Origin: Ectothiorhodospira shaposhnikovii
Lineage (GTDB): Bacteria; Pseudomonadota; Gammaproteobacteria; Ectothiorhodospirales; Ectothiorhodospiraceae
Direction of reading: 5' to 3'
DNA length: 64,000 bases
Assembly: GCF_016584105.1 (NCBI RefSeq)
Contig: NZ_NRSM01000016.1
Coordinates: forward strand, 1 to 64,000
Within the stretch, counting starts at the first letter, position 1. Each line of letters starts with the position of its first letter. The notes under the pieces are model-generated. The model was not told the origin of the DNA and did no database searches. It saw only the letters and a list, made by a program, of their open reading frames with translations. The position numbers and the translations under genes were made by a program. Below are positions 27,972 through 37,240 of this stretch, piece after piece.

Positions 27972-29190
27972 GGAGCATGTTCCGGAGCGCCATGATTTCC
28001 GACTCCTTTTCCTTGAGAAGTCTCAGTTTCATGTTCTCGTCAAAGGGTCCCAGATCCAGCTTCCGGAAAGCGGGCGCCTGATCCAGAGGTGGGAGTGGCT
28101 GGCCGGCCTTCGAGGTGATTTGCTGGCTGAGCAGCCGTGAAACGATTACCAGGTCGCAGTAGTCCCCGGTCCCCTCATGATCCCGCTTCCAGTTACAGGC
28201 GTGTTCCGCAACGGTGACGATTTCATCGTCCATGCCCCAGAAATTCAACACCATCACCCCGGCCAGACCACGCAACTTGTTGATGGTGTCCTCCATATGC
28301 CTGTCACTGAGACTGATCTGGTGCCGATCCAGATAGTTCAGGATTGGAATGGTGCCGATGTCATGCATCAGACCCGCCAATTGGGCACGGTCAGGGTCGA
28401 ATCCCCGCAGATACCCGCCCAGGACATATGCAATGGCGGATATGTCGACGCTATGCGCCCATAGTTGATGCATGCGGTGCTGGGTTTTTGGAGAACGGGC
28501 CTTAAAGGCCTGGCGCATGGCAATATTGAAGGCCAGCTTTTGCGTGGTTTTGAGTCCCAGTCGGATGACCGCGTCGCGAATGTTGCTGATCGGAACTCCT
28601 GCCCTGAACAGGGGAGTGTTTGTCGCATGGATCAGGGCGCCTGCCACGACCGGATCCGTCTGGATCACCTGGGTGATTTCCGTGACCCCGATATCGGGAT
28701 TCTGGGCCATGCGCTGGATACGCATGGCCACCTCCGGCATCGGTGGCAGTTCCAGTGTTCCATTGATCGTGGCCTGGTAGAGTTCCTGAAAGATGGAACT
28801 CTGGGTCTCGTCCACGTCCACATCCACCACTTCGATGCCTGCCGTGCGCTCACGGTTCAGCAGGTCCGTGAAGGTCTGCTGGTCGATACGCAGAAGAGTG
28901 CAGTCGGTTTCCGCAACGGCAAACGCGCCATGCTGACAATTGGAAAACAGGGATTGATTGGCCCGCTGCGTCTGGCTGCTGATCTCTTCGGCAATGCCTC
29001 GGGAAACCAGGCTCAAGCGTCCGGACAGCAGATAGACCAGGTCCGGGGTCTCGTTGCCGATACTGAGTTTGTTGCCGGCATGCAGGATTTCCTGGCGAAG
29101 ATGGCCCTTGAGCTGCTTGCGCCCGGCTTCGGATAGCTCACCGATGGGCTCGAGATGTTCGAGGTAGGGAGCATCAATATTGGCGGCCAT
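27964..29190 (-). CDS. HDOD-domain protein with N-terminal cNMP-binding-like domain (copy 2)
   Basis: The 408-residue protein has the same layout as its downstream neighbour: a cNMP-like region (NKLSIGNETPDLVYLLSGRLSLV), then HDOD (LPPMPEVAMRIQRMAQ, IRDAVIRLGLKTTQKLAFNIAMRQAF). Parallel stretches line up along the whole length, so the pair arose by tandem duplication, yet the sequences have diverged widely. It is the first gene of the pair. No partner kinase or cyclase is adjacent. Confidence 0.8.
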   Translation of the reverse strand: MAANIDAPYLEHLEPIGELSEAGRKQLKGHLRQEILHAGNKLSIGNETPDLVYLLSGRLSLVSRGIAEEISSQTQRANQSLFSNCQHGAFAVAETDCTLLRIDQQTFTDLLNRERTAGIEVVDVDVDETQSSIFQELYQATINGTLELPPMPEVAMRIQRMAQNPDIGVTEITQVIQTDPVVAGALIHATNTPLFRAGVPISNIRDAVIRLGLKTTQKLAFNIAMRQAFKARSPKTQHRMHQLWAHSVDISAIAYVLGGYLRGFDPDRAQLAGLMHDIGTIPILNYLDRHQISLSDRHMEDTINKLRGLAGVMVLNFWGMDDEIVTVAEHACNWKRDHEGTGDYCDLVIVSRLLSQQITSKAGQPLPPLDQAPAFRKLDLGPFDENMKLRLLKEKESEIMALRNMLHG

Positions 29191-29237
29191 GATGATGTGA
29201 TTCCTGATGGCGGTTGAATACGGTCCGGGTATGGCCC

Positions 29238-30512
29238 TTAGCCCGCCGCTGCCAGAGCCTGATCCAGATCTGCAAGGATATCATCCACATGCTCGATGCC
29301 AATGGACAGTCTGACCATGTCCTCGGAAACGCCGGCTTTTTGCAGTTCTTCCGGTGACAGCTGGCGATGGGTGGTGGTGGCCGGGTGGCAGGCCAGGGTC
29401 TTGGTATCGCCGATGTTCACCAGGCGCACTGCCAGGTTCAGGGCGTCGATGAAGCGGGCACCGGCCTCGCGGCCGCCCTTGATGCCGAAGGACAGGATGC
29501 TGGCGGCGCGGCCGTTCATGTACTTTTGCGCCAGGGCGTGGTCGGGATGGCCTTCCAGGCCGGCAAAGCGTACCCAGCTCACGCTCGGATGGTTTTTGAG
29601 GAAGCGGGCCACGGTCATGGCGTTGTCGCAATGTCTGTCCATGCGCACTGCCAGGGTCTCGATGCCCTGCAGGATCAGGAAACTGTTGAACGGCGACAGG
29701 GCGGCGCCCATGTTGCGCAGGGGGACCACCCGGGCGCGGCCGATGAAGGCGGCGGCACCGAAGGCCTCGGTGTAGACCACGCCATGGTAGGAGGGGTCCG
29801 GTTCGCACAGGCGGGTGAAGCGGTCCTTGTGTTCCGCCCAGGGGAAATTGCCCGAATCCACGATGGCCCCGGCCACGGTGGTGCCGTGGCCGCCCATGTA
29901 CTTGGTGAGGGCATGCACCACGATGTCGGCACCGTGCTCGAAGGGGCGGCACAGGTAGGGGGTGGGCACGGTGTTGTCCACGATCAGCGGCACGCCGTGG
30001 GCGTGGGCCATGTCAGCCAGGGCCTGCAGGTCCGCCACGTTGCCGGCCGGGTTGCCGACGGATTCGCAGAACACCGCTCGGGTGTTGTCGTCCATCAGGG
30101 CGCGCATGCCATCAATGTCGCCGGGGGCGGCGAAGCGGACCTCAATGCCGTAGCGGGGCAAGGTGTGGGCGAACAGGTTGTAGGTGCCGCCGTAGAGGGT
30201 GCTGGTGGTGACGATGTTATGTCCCGCCTCGGCGATGGTCATGATGGCGTAGGTGGTCGCGGCCATACCCGAGGCCAGGGCCAGGGCACCCACCCCGCCT
30301 TCCAGGGTGGCCAGGCGTTTTTCCAGCACGTCCGTGGTGGGGTTCATGATACGGGTGTAGATGTTCCCTGCCACCTTCAGGTCGAACAGGTCCGCTCCGT
30401 GCTGGGTGTCGTCGAAGGCATAGGACGTGGTCTGGTAAATGGGCACGGCCACGGCCTTGGTGGTCGGGTCCGGGCTGAAGCCGGCGTGAATAGCCTGGGT
30501 CTCGAATTTCAT
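29238..30512 (-). CDS. metY: O-acetylhomoserine sulfhydrylase MetY (PLP enzyme)
   Basis: MetY makes homocysteine from O-acetylhomoserine and sulfide. The 424-residue protein is a Cys/Met-metabolism PLP enzyme: [28 protein letters not shown], and the PLP-lysine motif [12 protein letters not shown]. The N-terminal [10 protein letters not shown] is typical of MetY rather than MetB/MetZ. It suggests direct sulfhydrylation with sulfide, fitting a sulfur-rich lifestyle, though that is inference. MetA is encoded at 9890-10963. Confidence 0.92.
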   Translation of the reverse strand: MKFETQAIHAGFSPDPTTKAVAVPIYQTTSYAFDDTQHGADLFDLKVAGNIYTRIMNPTTDVLEKRLATLEGGVGALALASGMAATTYAIMTIAEAGHNIVTTSTLYGGTYNLFAHTLPRYGIEVRFAAPGDIDGMRALMDDNTRAVFCESVGNPAGNVADLQALADMAHAHGVPLIVDNTVPTPYLCRPFEHGADIVVHALTKYMGGHGTTVAGAIVDSGNFPWAEHKDRFTRLCEPDPSYHGVVYTEAFGAAAFIGRARVVPLRNMGAALSPFNSFLILQGIETLAVRMDRHCDNAMTVARFLKNHPSVSWVRFAGLEGHPDHALAQKYMNGRAASILSFGIKGGREAGARFIDALNLAVRLVNIGDTKTLACHPATTTHRQLSPEELQKAGVSEDMVRLSIGIEHVDDILADLDQALAAAG

Positions 30513-30548
30513 CGGTGGTTCCGTCGGTTTCGCAGTGTCTTTATGGTT

Positions 30549-30797
30549 TCAGGTGTTCTGCTTTTTCTGCGCCCATTCTTCCGGGGTCAGGGGGCGAATG
30601 GTCAGGGCATGCAGGGCACCGCTGGTGATTTCGTCCCTTACCGTGGCGTTGACCATTTGTTCCCGTTTGAGGCGACTGAGCCCGTTGAAGGATTCGGAAA
30701 CGATCTCCGCTTCGAAATGGCCTTCCTGGCCGCTGACGGTGACGCGGGCTTCCGGTAGCCCGGCGGCAATGAGTGCTTGTACCTGTTCTGGTGTCAT
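30549..30797 (-). CDS. BolA-family protein (IbaG-like)
   Basis: The 82-residue protein MTPEQVQALIAAGLPEARV ... FEAEIVSESFNGLSRLKREQMV has the BolA fold and the conserved His/Cys-type ligand region replaced mostly by ALHALTIRPLTPEEW. BolA proteins partner with monothiol glutaredoxins in iron-sulfur handling. The shorter frame from the ATG at 30797 is the conserved part; the longer frame to 30929 adds 44 unrelated residues. Confidence 0.85.
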   Translation of the reverse strand: MTPEQVQALIAAGLPEARVTVSGQEGHFEAEIVSESFNGLSRLKREQMVNATVRDEITSGALHALTIRPLTPEEWAQKKQNT

Positions 30798-30900
30798 GGC
30801 TTGATCAATGGCTGTCAGTGGGGCACGGCTCCGATCATAACGGATCGGTGTCAGGATCGTCAGTGAATGAGTGGATGGGGCGGCCCGATCGCACGGGCAT

Positions 30901-31743
30901 TCAGACGGAAAACGTTTCTTTTGGGTCAATATAGTTCCGGATGATGGAAAACTGGGTTTCCAGTGTCCGGGACATGTCCCTTGACATCAGATGTTCCCGG
31001 TTGATGCCTTCCACCCAGCCGTAGAGGGAATGGCAAAGATCTTCCCGGGTATTGACGTTGACATGGATGTCATGAATCACCCGTGCATATTCGTTCAGGT
31101 TGGGCTGAATATCCAGGGCATCGAAGATTGCCTTGAGCGCCTGCAGAAGGGGATAGGCCTCGGGTGGCAGGCCCAGGGTTTCAGGCTTGAGCTCCGGTGT
31201 GGGTTGTTCGGGGTCCACCCATACCTTGAAACTCATCTGCTGAAGGCTGTGGAACAGCGGTTCGTCGGAGATCAGAAAAATCATCAGATGAGAGGCATTG
31301 GCCTTGAGGACGGTATCTCCTGAATACCAGTATCCGGTGCGGATGAACTCTGCCAGTCGCAGATGCTCGGCAAAGGCCGCCTTGTGGATCTGGTCCAGGA
31401 TCAGCAGTGCCGGCTCACCCTCGCTCAGGGCGCAGGCTTCCCCAAGAGGCCGGTCCACCGGGTCGACGGGACGCTCACCGGGGCCGTTTTCATCCTGTTC
31501 GACCGGAATGCGGACGGGCGGGTCCGGCCGGGGAGGGTTGAGTTCGTGATACAGGATGTGCTCGAAAGACAGTGCCTGTCCCAGGGCATGGGCAAAAGCC
31601 GCCCGCCGGCGACCACCACGGCCTTCAATGTTGAGGCAGCGCAGATGTTCCAGGCGGGCCGACAGCAGGCACTGCACCGGATAGCTGTAGTCCTCGTTGG
31701 CAATAAAGCCGTGTTCAGCCAGTCTTGTTTTCAGGGATTTCAT
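30901..31743 (-). CDS. Degenerate AAA/P-loop-like protein
   Basis: The 280-residue protein resembles a small ATPase that has lost its nucleotide-binding residues. The position of Walker A reads LNIEGRGGRRRAAFAHALG (38-56), without the GK(T/S) lysine. The Walker B-like strand is PALLILDQIH (111-120), with Gln in place of the acidic residue after Asp. A helical C-terminal half (about 190-280) follows. No membrane segment is seen. I could not assign a family; it may be an adaptor that keeps the fold. It is transcribed towards the BolA-family gene. Confidence 0.55.
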   Translation of the reverse strand: MKSLKTRLAEHGFIANEDYSYPVQCLLSARLEHLRCLNIEGRGGRRRAAFAHALGQALSFEHILYHELNPPRPDPPVRIPVEQDENGPGERPVDPVDRPLGEACALSEGEPALLILDQIHKAAFAEHLRLAEFIRTGYWYSGDTVLKANASHLMIFLISDEPLFHSLQQMSFKVWVDPEQPTPELKPETLGLPPEAYPLLQALKAIFDALDIQPNLNEYARVIHDIHVNVNTREDLCHSLYGWVEGINREHLMSRDMSRTLETQFSIIRNYIDPKETFSV

Positions 31744-31835
31744 GGGTTTGTGACGGTGTTGGCTCAGGTTGTCTCAAGGGATGGGCTGAACGGGGCCCCT
31801 GCCTTCGCTACGGCGAGGGAGTGAGTCCGGGGTTG

Positions 31836-31854
31836 CCGCTTTCGCGGGAATGGC
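31836..31854. repeat. Degraded copy of the dispersed palindrome
   Basis: GCCGCTTTCGCGGGAATGG matches the core of the palindromes at 14645 and 58157 with several changes. It lies just before the patatin gene end. Confidence 0.4.
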
Positions 31855-31858
31855 TGGT

Positions 31859-32809
31859 TCAGATCATCCCAAGCTGCGTCTTGAGTTCCCGATGCAGCTG
31901 TTCCACCGCCGGACGGGATTGTTTGAAGATGGTTTCAAAGCGATAAAAGTCCAGCACCCGTACATTGCTGATCTCGGGGCGGACAAGGATGTCAGGCGGG
32001 AGCCGCCTGAGTTTTTCCTCCAGGATCGAGAACTGCATGATCTGAAAGGTGTTGAAACTGTTATCGAAATAGGACGGGCTGGCATTGCCGTCCCCGTTGC
32101 CGTTGTCCGGTTTGCGCGTGCCCAGCACGTCCACGGCGATGGTGATGTCGCAATCATCCATCAGCAGATCATAGGGGACGGGATTGGTGAGGCCACCGTC
32201 CACCAGTACCTTGTCGTTCAGGATCACGGGGCTGAACAGCCCCGGCATGGCCATGCTGCCCTGGACGGCGGTCCAGATGTCTCCGCTGTCAAAGACCACC
32301 GCGCGTCGCTCCCAGAAGTTGGTGGCCACCACCTGCAAGGGGATCTTGAGTTCCTCGAAATGGCTCACGCCGGCGGTATCCTTGAGGAACTTGATGAAGG
32401 CGTCCGACTTCATCAGTCCGCCCTTGGCGCCGAAGGGTTCCAGGAACTTGATCCAGCGGGTCCATTCCCGGTTCAGCAGGGACTCGAACCAGGATTCGTC
32501 GTGGGCCACGGTGAGGGCGTCGATGGCATCGTGGATATCCCGGGACGACAGGCCCGCCGCGTAAAGTGCCCCCATGACAGCACCTATGCTGGAGCCTGCG
32601 ATGCGATGGGGGGTCACTCCCAGTTCCTCCAGCACCTCGAACACCAGGACATGGGCCAGACCCCGGGCACCTCCGCTGCCCAGTGCCAGCCCGACGCGGG
32701 GTGTCCGGTCAGCCCTGGCCGGATCGGGGAAACCGGCCAGGGCGGGGACGAGGGCAGCAGTAACCAGGGCCTTGAGGGTGCGACGACGACCGGGGTCGAT
32801 CACGGTCAT
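31859..32809 (-). CDS. Patatin-like phospholipase (RssA/NTE type)
   Basis: Patatin domains hydrolyse acyl esters using a Ser-Asp dyad. The 316-residue protein has the oxyanion loop GSGGARGLAHV, nucleophile GSSIG and catalytic Asp in DGGLTNPVP. The N-terminus (RRRTLKALVTAALVPALAG, ending near DPARA) looks like a Tat or Sec signal peptide, so export is likely. The start at 32809 is the first ATG in front of this signal; a longer frame adds 13 residues. A C-terminal helical tail (about 250-316) has no known motif. Confidence 0.85.
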   Translation of the reverse strand: MTVIDPGRRRTLKALVTAALVPALAGFPDPARADRTPRVGLALGSGGARGLAHVLVFEVLEELGVTPHRIAGSSIGAVMGALYAAGLSSRDIHDAIDALTVAHDESWFESLLNREWTRWIKFLEPFGAKGGLMKSDAFIKFLKDTAGVSHFEELKIPLQVVATNFWERRAVVFDSGDIWTAVQGSMAMPGLFSPVILNDKVLVDGGLTNPVPYDLLMDDCDITIAVDVLGTRKPDNGNGDGNASPSYFDNSFNTFQIMQFSILEEKLRRLPPDILVRPEISNVRVLDFYRFETIFKQSRPAVEQLHRELKTQLGMI

Positions 32810-32928
32810 GGGCAAGGTCTCCGTTTGCAAAACACTTGTTCTGATCATACCGTGTCAGGTCACCAATGCCGAAGCGGGTACGTCGCCGGTCGTCGGCCCG
32901 ATGGCCTGTCAAGTCCGTGGAGAGATGC

Positions 32929-33675
32929 ATGGCCCTGGAACTGTTGCTGATGCCGCCGGCAAGTCCCCTGATATTGATGCTGGCGGGGGTGTTGTTACGG
33001 CGGTCATGGATGGGACGGCTCCTGTTCGTGCTTGGCCTGCTGCTCCTTTACCTGGCTTCGTTGCCGATGGTGTCCCATGCGCTGACCGGCACCCTGGAAG
33101 CCCGCGCCCGGGCCGTGCAGGCTGCGCCGGATCAGGCCGGTGCCGTCGTCATCCTTGCCGGTGGAAGGCGTGCGGATGCCCCGGAATACGGCGCCGACAC
33201 GGTGAACCACTTTTCCCTGGAGCGGGCCAGGTATGGCGCCTGGGTGCATCGGCAGACCGGTCTGCCGATCCTGGTCAGCGGCGGACGGGTGGGGGGCGAA
33301 GAACCCTTGAGCGAGGCGGAACTGATGCAGCAGGTGCTTACCGGGGAATGGGGCGTGCCCGTGCGCTGGGTGGAGGATCGAAGCCGCAATACCTGTGAAA
33401 ACGCCCTGTTCAGTGCCGAACTGTTGCTGACCGAGGGCATCGGGCATGCCGTCCTTGTCACCCATGCGGTGCATGTACCCCGGGCGCGCTGGTGCTTCGA
33501 GCAGACCGGATTGACCGTATCCGCCATGCCGACCTATTCCCGCCGCCCGGATCCAGGGGCATCGGAGGGGTTTGATGGACGTGGCCTGATTCCCCAGGCA
33601 GTGGCCCTGGAACGCACCCGCTTTGCCCTGCATGAGTATCTGGGTATGGTCTGGTACCGGTTCAGGTACCACTGA
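32929..33675 (+). CDS. DUF218 / YdcF-SanA-like membrane protein
   Basis: The 248-residue protein has two N-terminal hydrophobic segments (PLILMLAGVLL, LLFVLGLLLLYL) and a DUF218 domain: AGAVVILAGGRRADAPEY, ILVSGGRVGGEE, and the conserved NTCENALFSAELL then VLVTHAVHVPRARWCFE. Members such as ElyC and SanA affect envelope and peptidoglycan metabolism. The start is the ATG at 32929 after GTGGAGAG; the longer frame from 32866 adds 21 basic residues without support. It converges on the YdbH-like gene with 9 bases between. Confidence 0.8.
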   Translation: MALELLLMPPASPLILMLAGVLLRRSWMGRLLFVLGLLLLYLASLPMVSHALTGTLEARARAVQAAPDQAGAVVILAGGRRADAPEYGADTVNHFSLERARYGAWVHRQTGLPILVSGGRVGGEEPLSEAELMQQVLTGEWGVPVRWVEDRSRNTCENALFSAELLLTEGIGHAVLVTHAVHVPRARWCFEQTGLTVSAMPTYSRRPDPGASEGFDGRGLIPQAVALERTRFALHEYLGMVWYRFRYH

Positions 33676-33684
33676 GTCTCGGTT

Positions 33685-35760
33685 TCAATCATCCGCGTGC
33701 GTCGAGAATTCCCCGGACTGCACCGCACTGACCAGCCGGTGTACCAGATCCCGCCAGGCCACCTGGCGGGTGAAGCCCACCACCTGAATCCGGGGTAGTC
33801 CCGACCCCTGGACGATGAAATAACCTCCCGTGGGCGCCGGTGCCACCCCGCTCATCTCGCACACGTCCCCGCGCAGGTGGCAGGACAGGCCCAGCTGGCG
33901 GTAGGAGAAGGACTCGAAGAAGCGCAGGAAGCCGGTGCCCAGGACTCCGCCCACACCGCCGCCCAGGCTCACCAGATTATCCACCGCCCGCTGGCTGATG
34001 CGGCGCCGGAAGTTGCCTTCCAGGGGGGTGTAAAGGGCGGCGTCGAAGCGGACCGGTTCCCAGTTCACCAGCACCAGGTCGTGCACGTGGCCCTGCAGTC
34101 GTCCCTCGATCCTGCCGAAGGCAAAGGTGCCGGTGATGGCCGCCAGATCCAGGTGGTTGATGTCCATGTCGCCGGAGAGCACCGGCGCCACCCCGAACGG
34201 GTCCCGCAGGTGCAGGTTGCGCATCATGATGAGGCCGTCGAAGGCATGGATCAGCAGCCGTCCGCCGACGCTCAGCTCACCCCCCTGGTAGCGCACCCGG
34301 GGGATGACCCCGGCCAGGGTGCCGGTGAACAGGGGACGCTCCATGGCGGCGGCCAGCAGCTCCATGGCAATGGGAGTGATGCGGCCATCGAATTCCATTA
34401 CCGGGTCATCCGTGGAAAGGGCCTGCGCCTTGAGTGTCTCCACTTCCAGTGCTCCGTCCAGGATCGGAATCCGGGCCGGCTCCAGCAGTCGCAGGCCGTC
34501 CTGTTCCAGTTGCAGGCGCAGGCGGGTGTTGCCCAGGGGAATGCGATAGACGTGCCCGCCGACAAAGCCCAGGCTGCTGGGTGGCGGGCTTTGTGTCGCA
34601 CTCCACAGGAAGCGTCCGTCCAGGCCGTAGAGGCCCAGGCGTCCCAGCCGGTCGTCCAGGTAGACGTCCACGGCGGTCAGTGCCGCCTGGGACAGCGCGC
34701 CCTCCCTGATCTGCAGCCGGGCCGAGACCAGTCCCTGGGTTTCCAGGTCTTCCAGTACCGTGCCGTAGAGAAAGGGTTGGAGAACGGTCTCGTACAGCAC
34801 CGGTAGCCGCCCCCGGCTCAGGATCAGGTCGGCCTCCCGCAGGGGCGGATCCTGCCGGCTATCCAGATGCAGCCTGCCCACCACCTGCAGGGCCTCCCCC
34901 CAGGTCAGATCCAGCTGATCCACCCGCAGTTCGCCGTGTTCCGGCGAACCGGTAAAGGCCAGCTCCAGTCGGCCGGGGGCATCAGGTGAGGACTCGGCAT
35001 AGACCGGATGGATGTAACTTCCCCCTTCGGACCAGGTCAGATCCAGTCGGCCCCGCCAGCGGTCGGCCTGTTGCCGGGCTTCCAGTGCCAGATCCATGGC
35101 CAGGTCTTCCCCCGCCAGGGTGCCGTCGGCGGCGCTGAAGGCGCCGGAGCGCAAGGACAGTCGGGATGAAAGATGCTCCAGGCCGTCATCACCACCGGTG
35201 GCCTGCAGGTGGCCGGACAGGACACCCTGCAGCAGAAGGTCGTTCAGGGGGGCATCCGGCGCGGCCAGGACCCTGAGCAGGGGAGGGACCCCTTCCAGAG
35301 GCAGTGCCTGCAGGGTCGCCGTGGCCCGCCAGTGTCCCGGACCCAGCAAAAGGCGTACCTGAAGTCCGTCCATCTGTTCCAGGACAAGCGTCAGATCCAG
35401 GTCAAGGCGTCCATCCAGGCGCAGGGTCATGCGGCCCGTGCCGCTGCCATATCCCAATGCCGGGTGTCGCCACGTCACCTGCAGCCGCGGACAGTCCAGG
35501 GTGATGTTGTCCAGTCCACCTCCCCGGCATTGCAGCCGGATCTGCCGCAGTGCCCCAAGGGGTTCCGGGAGCCGGAGTCGTTCCACCTGGAGATCCAGGG
35601 TATCCCGCTGTCCCAGGTTCAGGTCCAGGCTGACGCCTTCCATGGACCAGCCGTCGCCCTGAATGTCTCCGATGCCCAGACGCAGGCCATCCAGGGCCGG
35701 GGCCGGTCCGGGCAGGCCCGCGATCAGCAGGATCAGGCTTGGGAGGATGAGGCGTCGCAA
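33685..35760 (-). CDS. YdbH/AsmA-like envelope protein
   Basis: The 691-residue protein has a signal peptide (LPSLILLIAGLPGPAPA) and then a long beta-rich, repetitive region of the AsmA/TamB type. The C-terminal part (LDLAAITGTFAFGRIEGRLQGHVHDLVL ... VNWEPVRFDAALYT) resembles the conserved end of YdbH. YdbH, TamB and YhdP share lipid transport between the inner and outer membrane in E. coli. The apparent start is TTG and overlaps the end of trhP by 28 bases, so the two genes are coupled. Confidence 0.7.
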   Translation of the reverse strand: MRRLILPSLILLIAGLPGPAPALDGLRLGIGDIQGDGWSMEGVSLDLNLGQRDTLDLQVERLRLPEPLGALRQIRLQCRGGGLDNITLDCPRLQVTWRHPALGYGSGTGRMTLRLDGRLDLDLTLVLEQMDGLQVRLLLGPGHWRATATLQALPLEGVPPLLRVLAAPDAPLNDLLLQGVLSGHLQATGGDDGLEHLSSRLSLRSGAFSAADGTLAGEDLAMDLALEARQQADRWRGRLDLTWSEGGSYIHPVYAESSPDAPGRLELAFTGSPEHGELRVDQLDLTWGEALQVVGRLHLDSRQDPPLREADLILSRGRLPVLYETVLQPFLYGTVLEDLETQGLVSARLQIREGALSQAALTAVDVYLDDRLGRLGLYGLDGRFLWSATQSPPPSSLGFVGGHVYRIPLGNTRLRLQLEQDGLRLLEPARIPILDGALEVETLKAQALSTDDPVMEFDGRITPIAMELLAAAMERPLFTGTLAGVIPRVRYQGGELSVGGRLLIHAFDGLIMMRNLHLRDPFGVAPVLSGDMDINHLDLAAITGTFAFGRIEGRLQGHVHDLVLVNWEPVRFDAALYTPLEGNFRRRISQRAVDNLVSLGGGVGGVLGTGFLRFFESFSYRQLGLSCHLRGDVCEMSGVAPAPTGGYFIVQGSGLPRIQVVGFTRQVAWRDLVHRLVSAVQSGEFSTHADD

Positions 35761-37088
35761 GGTGCTTGAGGCGTCTGCGGTTCCATGTACCGTACCACCA
35801 GTCCCAGGCTGTAATCCCCGTCGGGCAGGGGTATCCGGACCCGGTAGCCCGCACCCGGTGCTTCCGGCATTGTTTCTCCCGCGAGGCTGAACAAGGTCTC
35901 CAGGACCAGCTCGCGGCTGCCCGCCGGGGTCATCACCTCCAGGCGATCTCCCACCGCGAACTTGTTCTTTACCTCGATCTCCGCCAGTCCGGTGTCGGGA
36001 TCAAAGCCCAGGATCTCTCCCACGAACAGCTGGCGGGAGGATTCTGAATGTCCCCGCGTATAATTCTGTGCCGTGCGGTCCCTGGCCCGGGTCAGGAAGC
36101 CGTCGGTATAGCCCCGATTGGCCAATCCGTCCAGGTGATCCAGCAGTCGCGGATCGAAGTCCCGGCCCGCCGCCGCATCGTCGATGGCGCGGCGATACAC
36201 CTGGGTGGCGCGGGCGGCGTAATAGTGGGATTTGGTCCGGCCCTCGATCTTCAGTGCGTCCACCCCGATCTCCGTCAGTCGCCGCACATGCTGCACCGCC
36301 CGCAGGTCCATGGAGTTGAGGATGTAGGTGCCGTGCTCATCCTCTTCCACCGGCATGAGCTGTCCGGGCCGTTCCCCTTCCTCCAGCAGGAATGCCTCGT
36401 TTGCCTGTGGGTGACGTCCCCCGGCGGCTTCCTCCATCGGCAGCAGGTCGCCGGCATCATCGGTCCGGGTGGGGTGCAGACGGTAGCGCCAGCGGCAGGA
36501 ATTGGTGCAGGCCCCCTGGTTGGCGTCCCGGTGATTGAAGTAGCCCGACAGCAGGCAGCGCCCGGAATAGGCGATGCACATGGCGCCGTGCACCATCACT
36601 TCCAGTTCCGTGTCCGGGCAGTCCTCGCGGATGCGGCTGATCTCCTCCAGGGACAGCTCCCGGGACAGGATCACCCGGGACAGACCCAGCCCCTGCCAGA
36701 AGCGAACCGATGCCTGGTTCACCGTGTTGGCCTGTACCGATAGATGCACCGGGACTTGCGGCCAGGTCTCCCGCACCATCAGGATCAGGCCCGGATCCGA
36801 CATGATCAGGGCATCCGGTGCCAGTTCCACCACCGGGGTCATGTCCCTGAGGAAGGTCTGCACCTTGGCGGGATGGGCGGCAATGTTGGCGGCCAGGAAG
36901 AATCGGCGGCCCGCGGCGTGGGTGGCCTCGATCCCGGCCTGCAGTTGTTCCAGGCTGGAAAAGTCGTTGTTGCGCACCCGCAGGGAGTAGCGGGGCAGGC
37001 CGGCATACACCGCATCGGCGCCGTAGGCCAGGGCATAGCGCAGGTTCTTCAGGGTGCCGGCGGGGGCGAGGAGTTCGGGGGTCTTCAT
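35733..37088 (-). CDS. trhP: tRNA 5-hydroxyuridine synthesis protein TrhP (peptidase U32 family, YegQ)
   Basis: TrhP (YegQ) is needed for prephenate-dependent hydroxylation of U34 in certain tRNAs. The 451-residue protein starts PELLAPAGTLKNLRYAL and contains the U32 signature EVMVHGAMCIAYSGRCLLSGYF and the further cysteines ACTNSCRW. These cysteines likely bind an iron-sulfur cluster. Length and motifs match YegQ rather than the shorter UbiU/UbiV. Two paralogous U32 genes lie at 40674-42580. Confidence 0.9.
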   Translation of the reverse strand: MKTPELLAPAGTLKNLRYALAYGADAVYAGLPRYSLRVRNNDFSSLEQLQAGIEATHAAGRRFFLAANIAAHPAKVQTFLRDMTPVVELAPDALIMSDPGLILMVRETWPQVPVHLSVQANTVNQASVRFWQGLGLSRVILSRELSLEEISRIREDCPDTELEVMVHGAMCIAYSGRCLLSGYFNHRDANQGACTNSCRWRYRLHPTRTDDAGDLLPMEEAAGGRHPQANEAFLLEEGERPGQLMPVEEDEHGTYILNSMDLRAVQHVRRLTEIGVDALKIEGRTKSHYYAARATQVYRRAIDDAAAGRDFDPRLLDHLDGLANRGYTDGFLTRARDRTAQNYTRGHSESSRQLFVGEILGFDPDTGLAEIEVKNKFAVGDRLEVMTPAGSRELVLETLFSLAGETMPEAPGAGYRVRIPLPDGDYSLGLVVRYMEPQTPQAPCDASSSQA

Positions 37089-37240
37089 GGGGAGAGATGA
37101 TACTTCAGTTGCAGCCTTGACGTGGGAGCGACCCCGGCAAACCCTTCATCGGCAGGGGGATGCAGCCTCCCCTGATCCCATGGTGTAGAATCCCGGCATT
37201 GCATGATGAATCCCCCGACGAATTCCCCGAGGAAGGTTTG

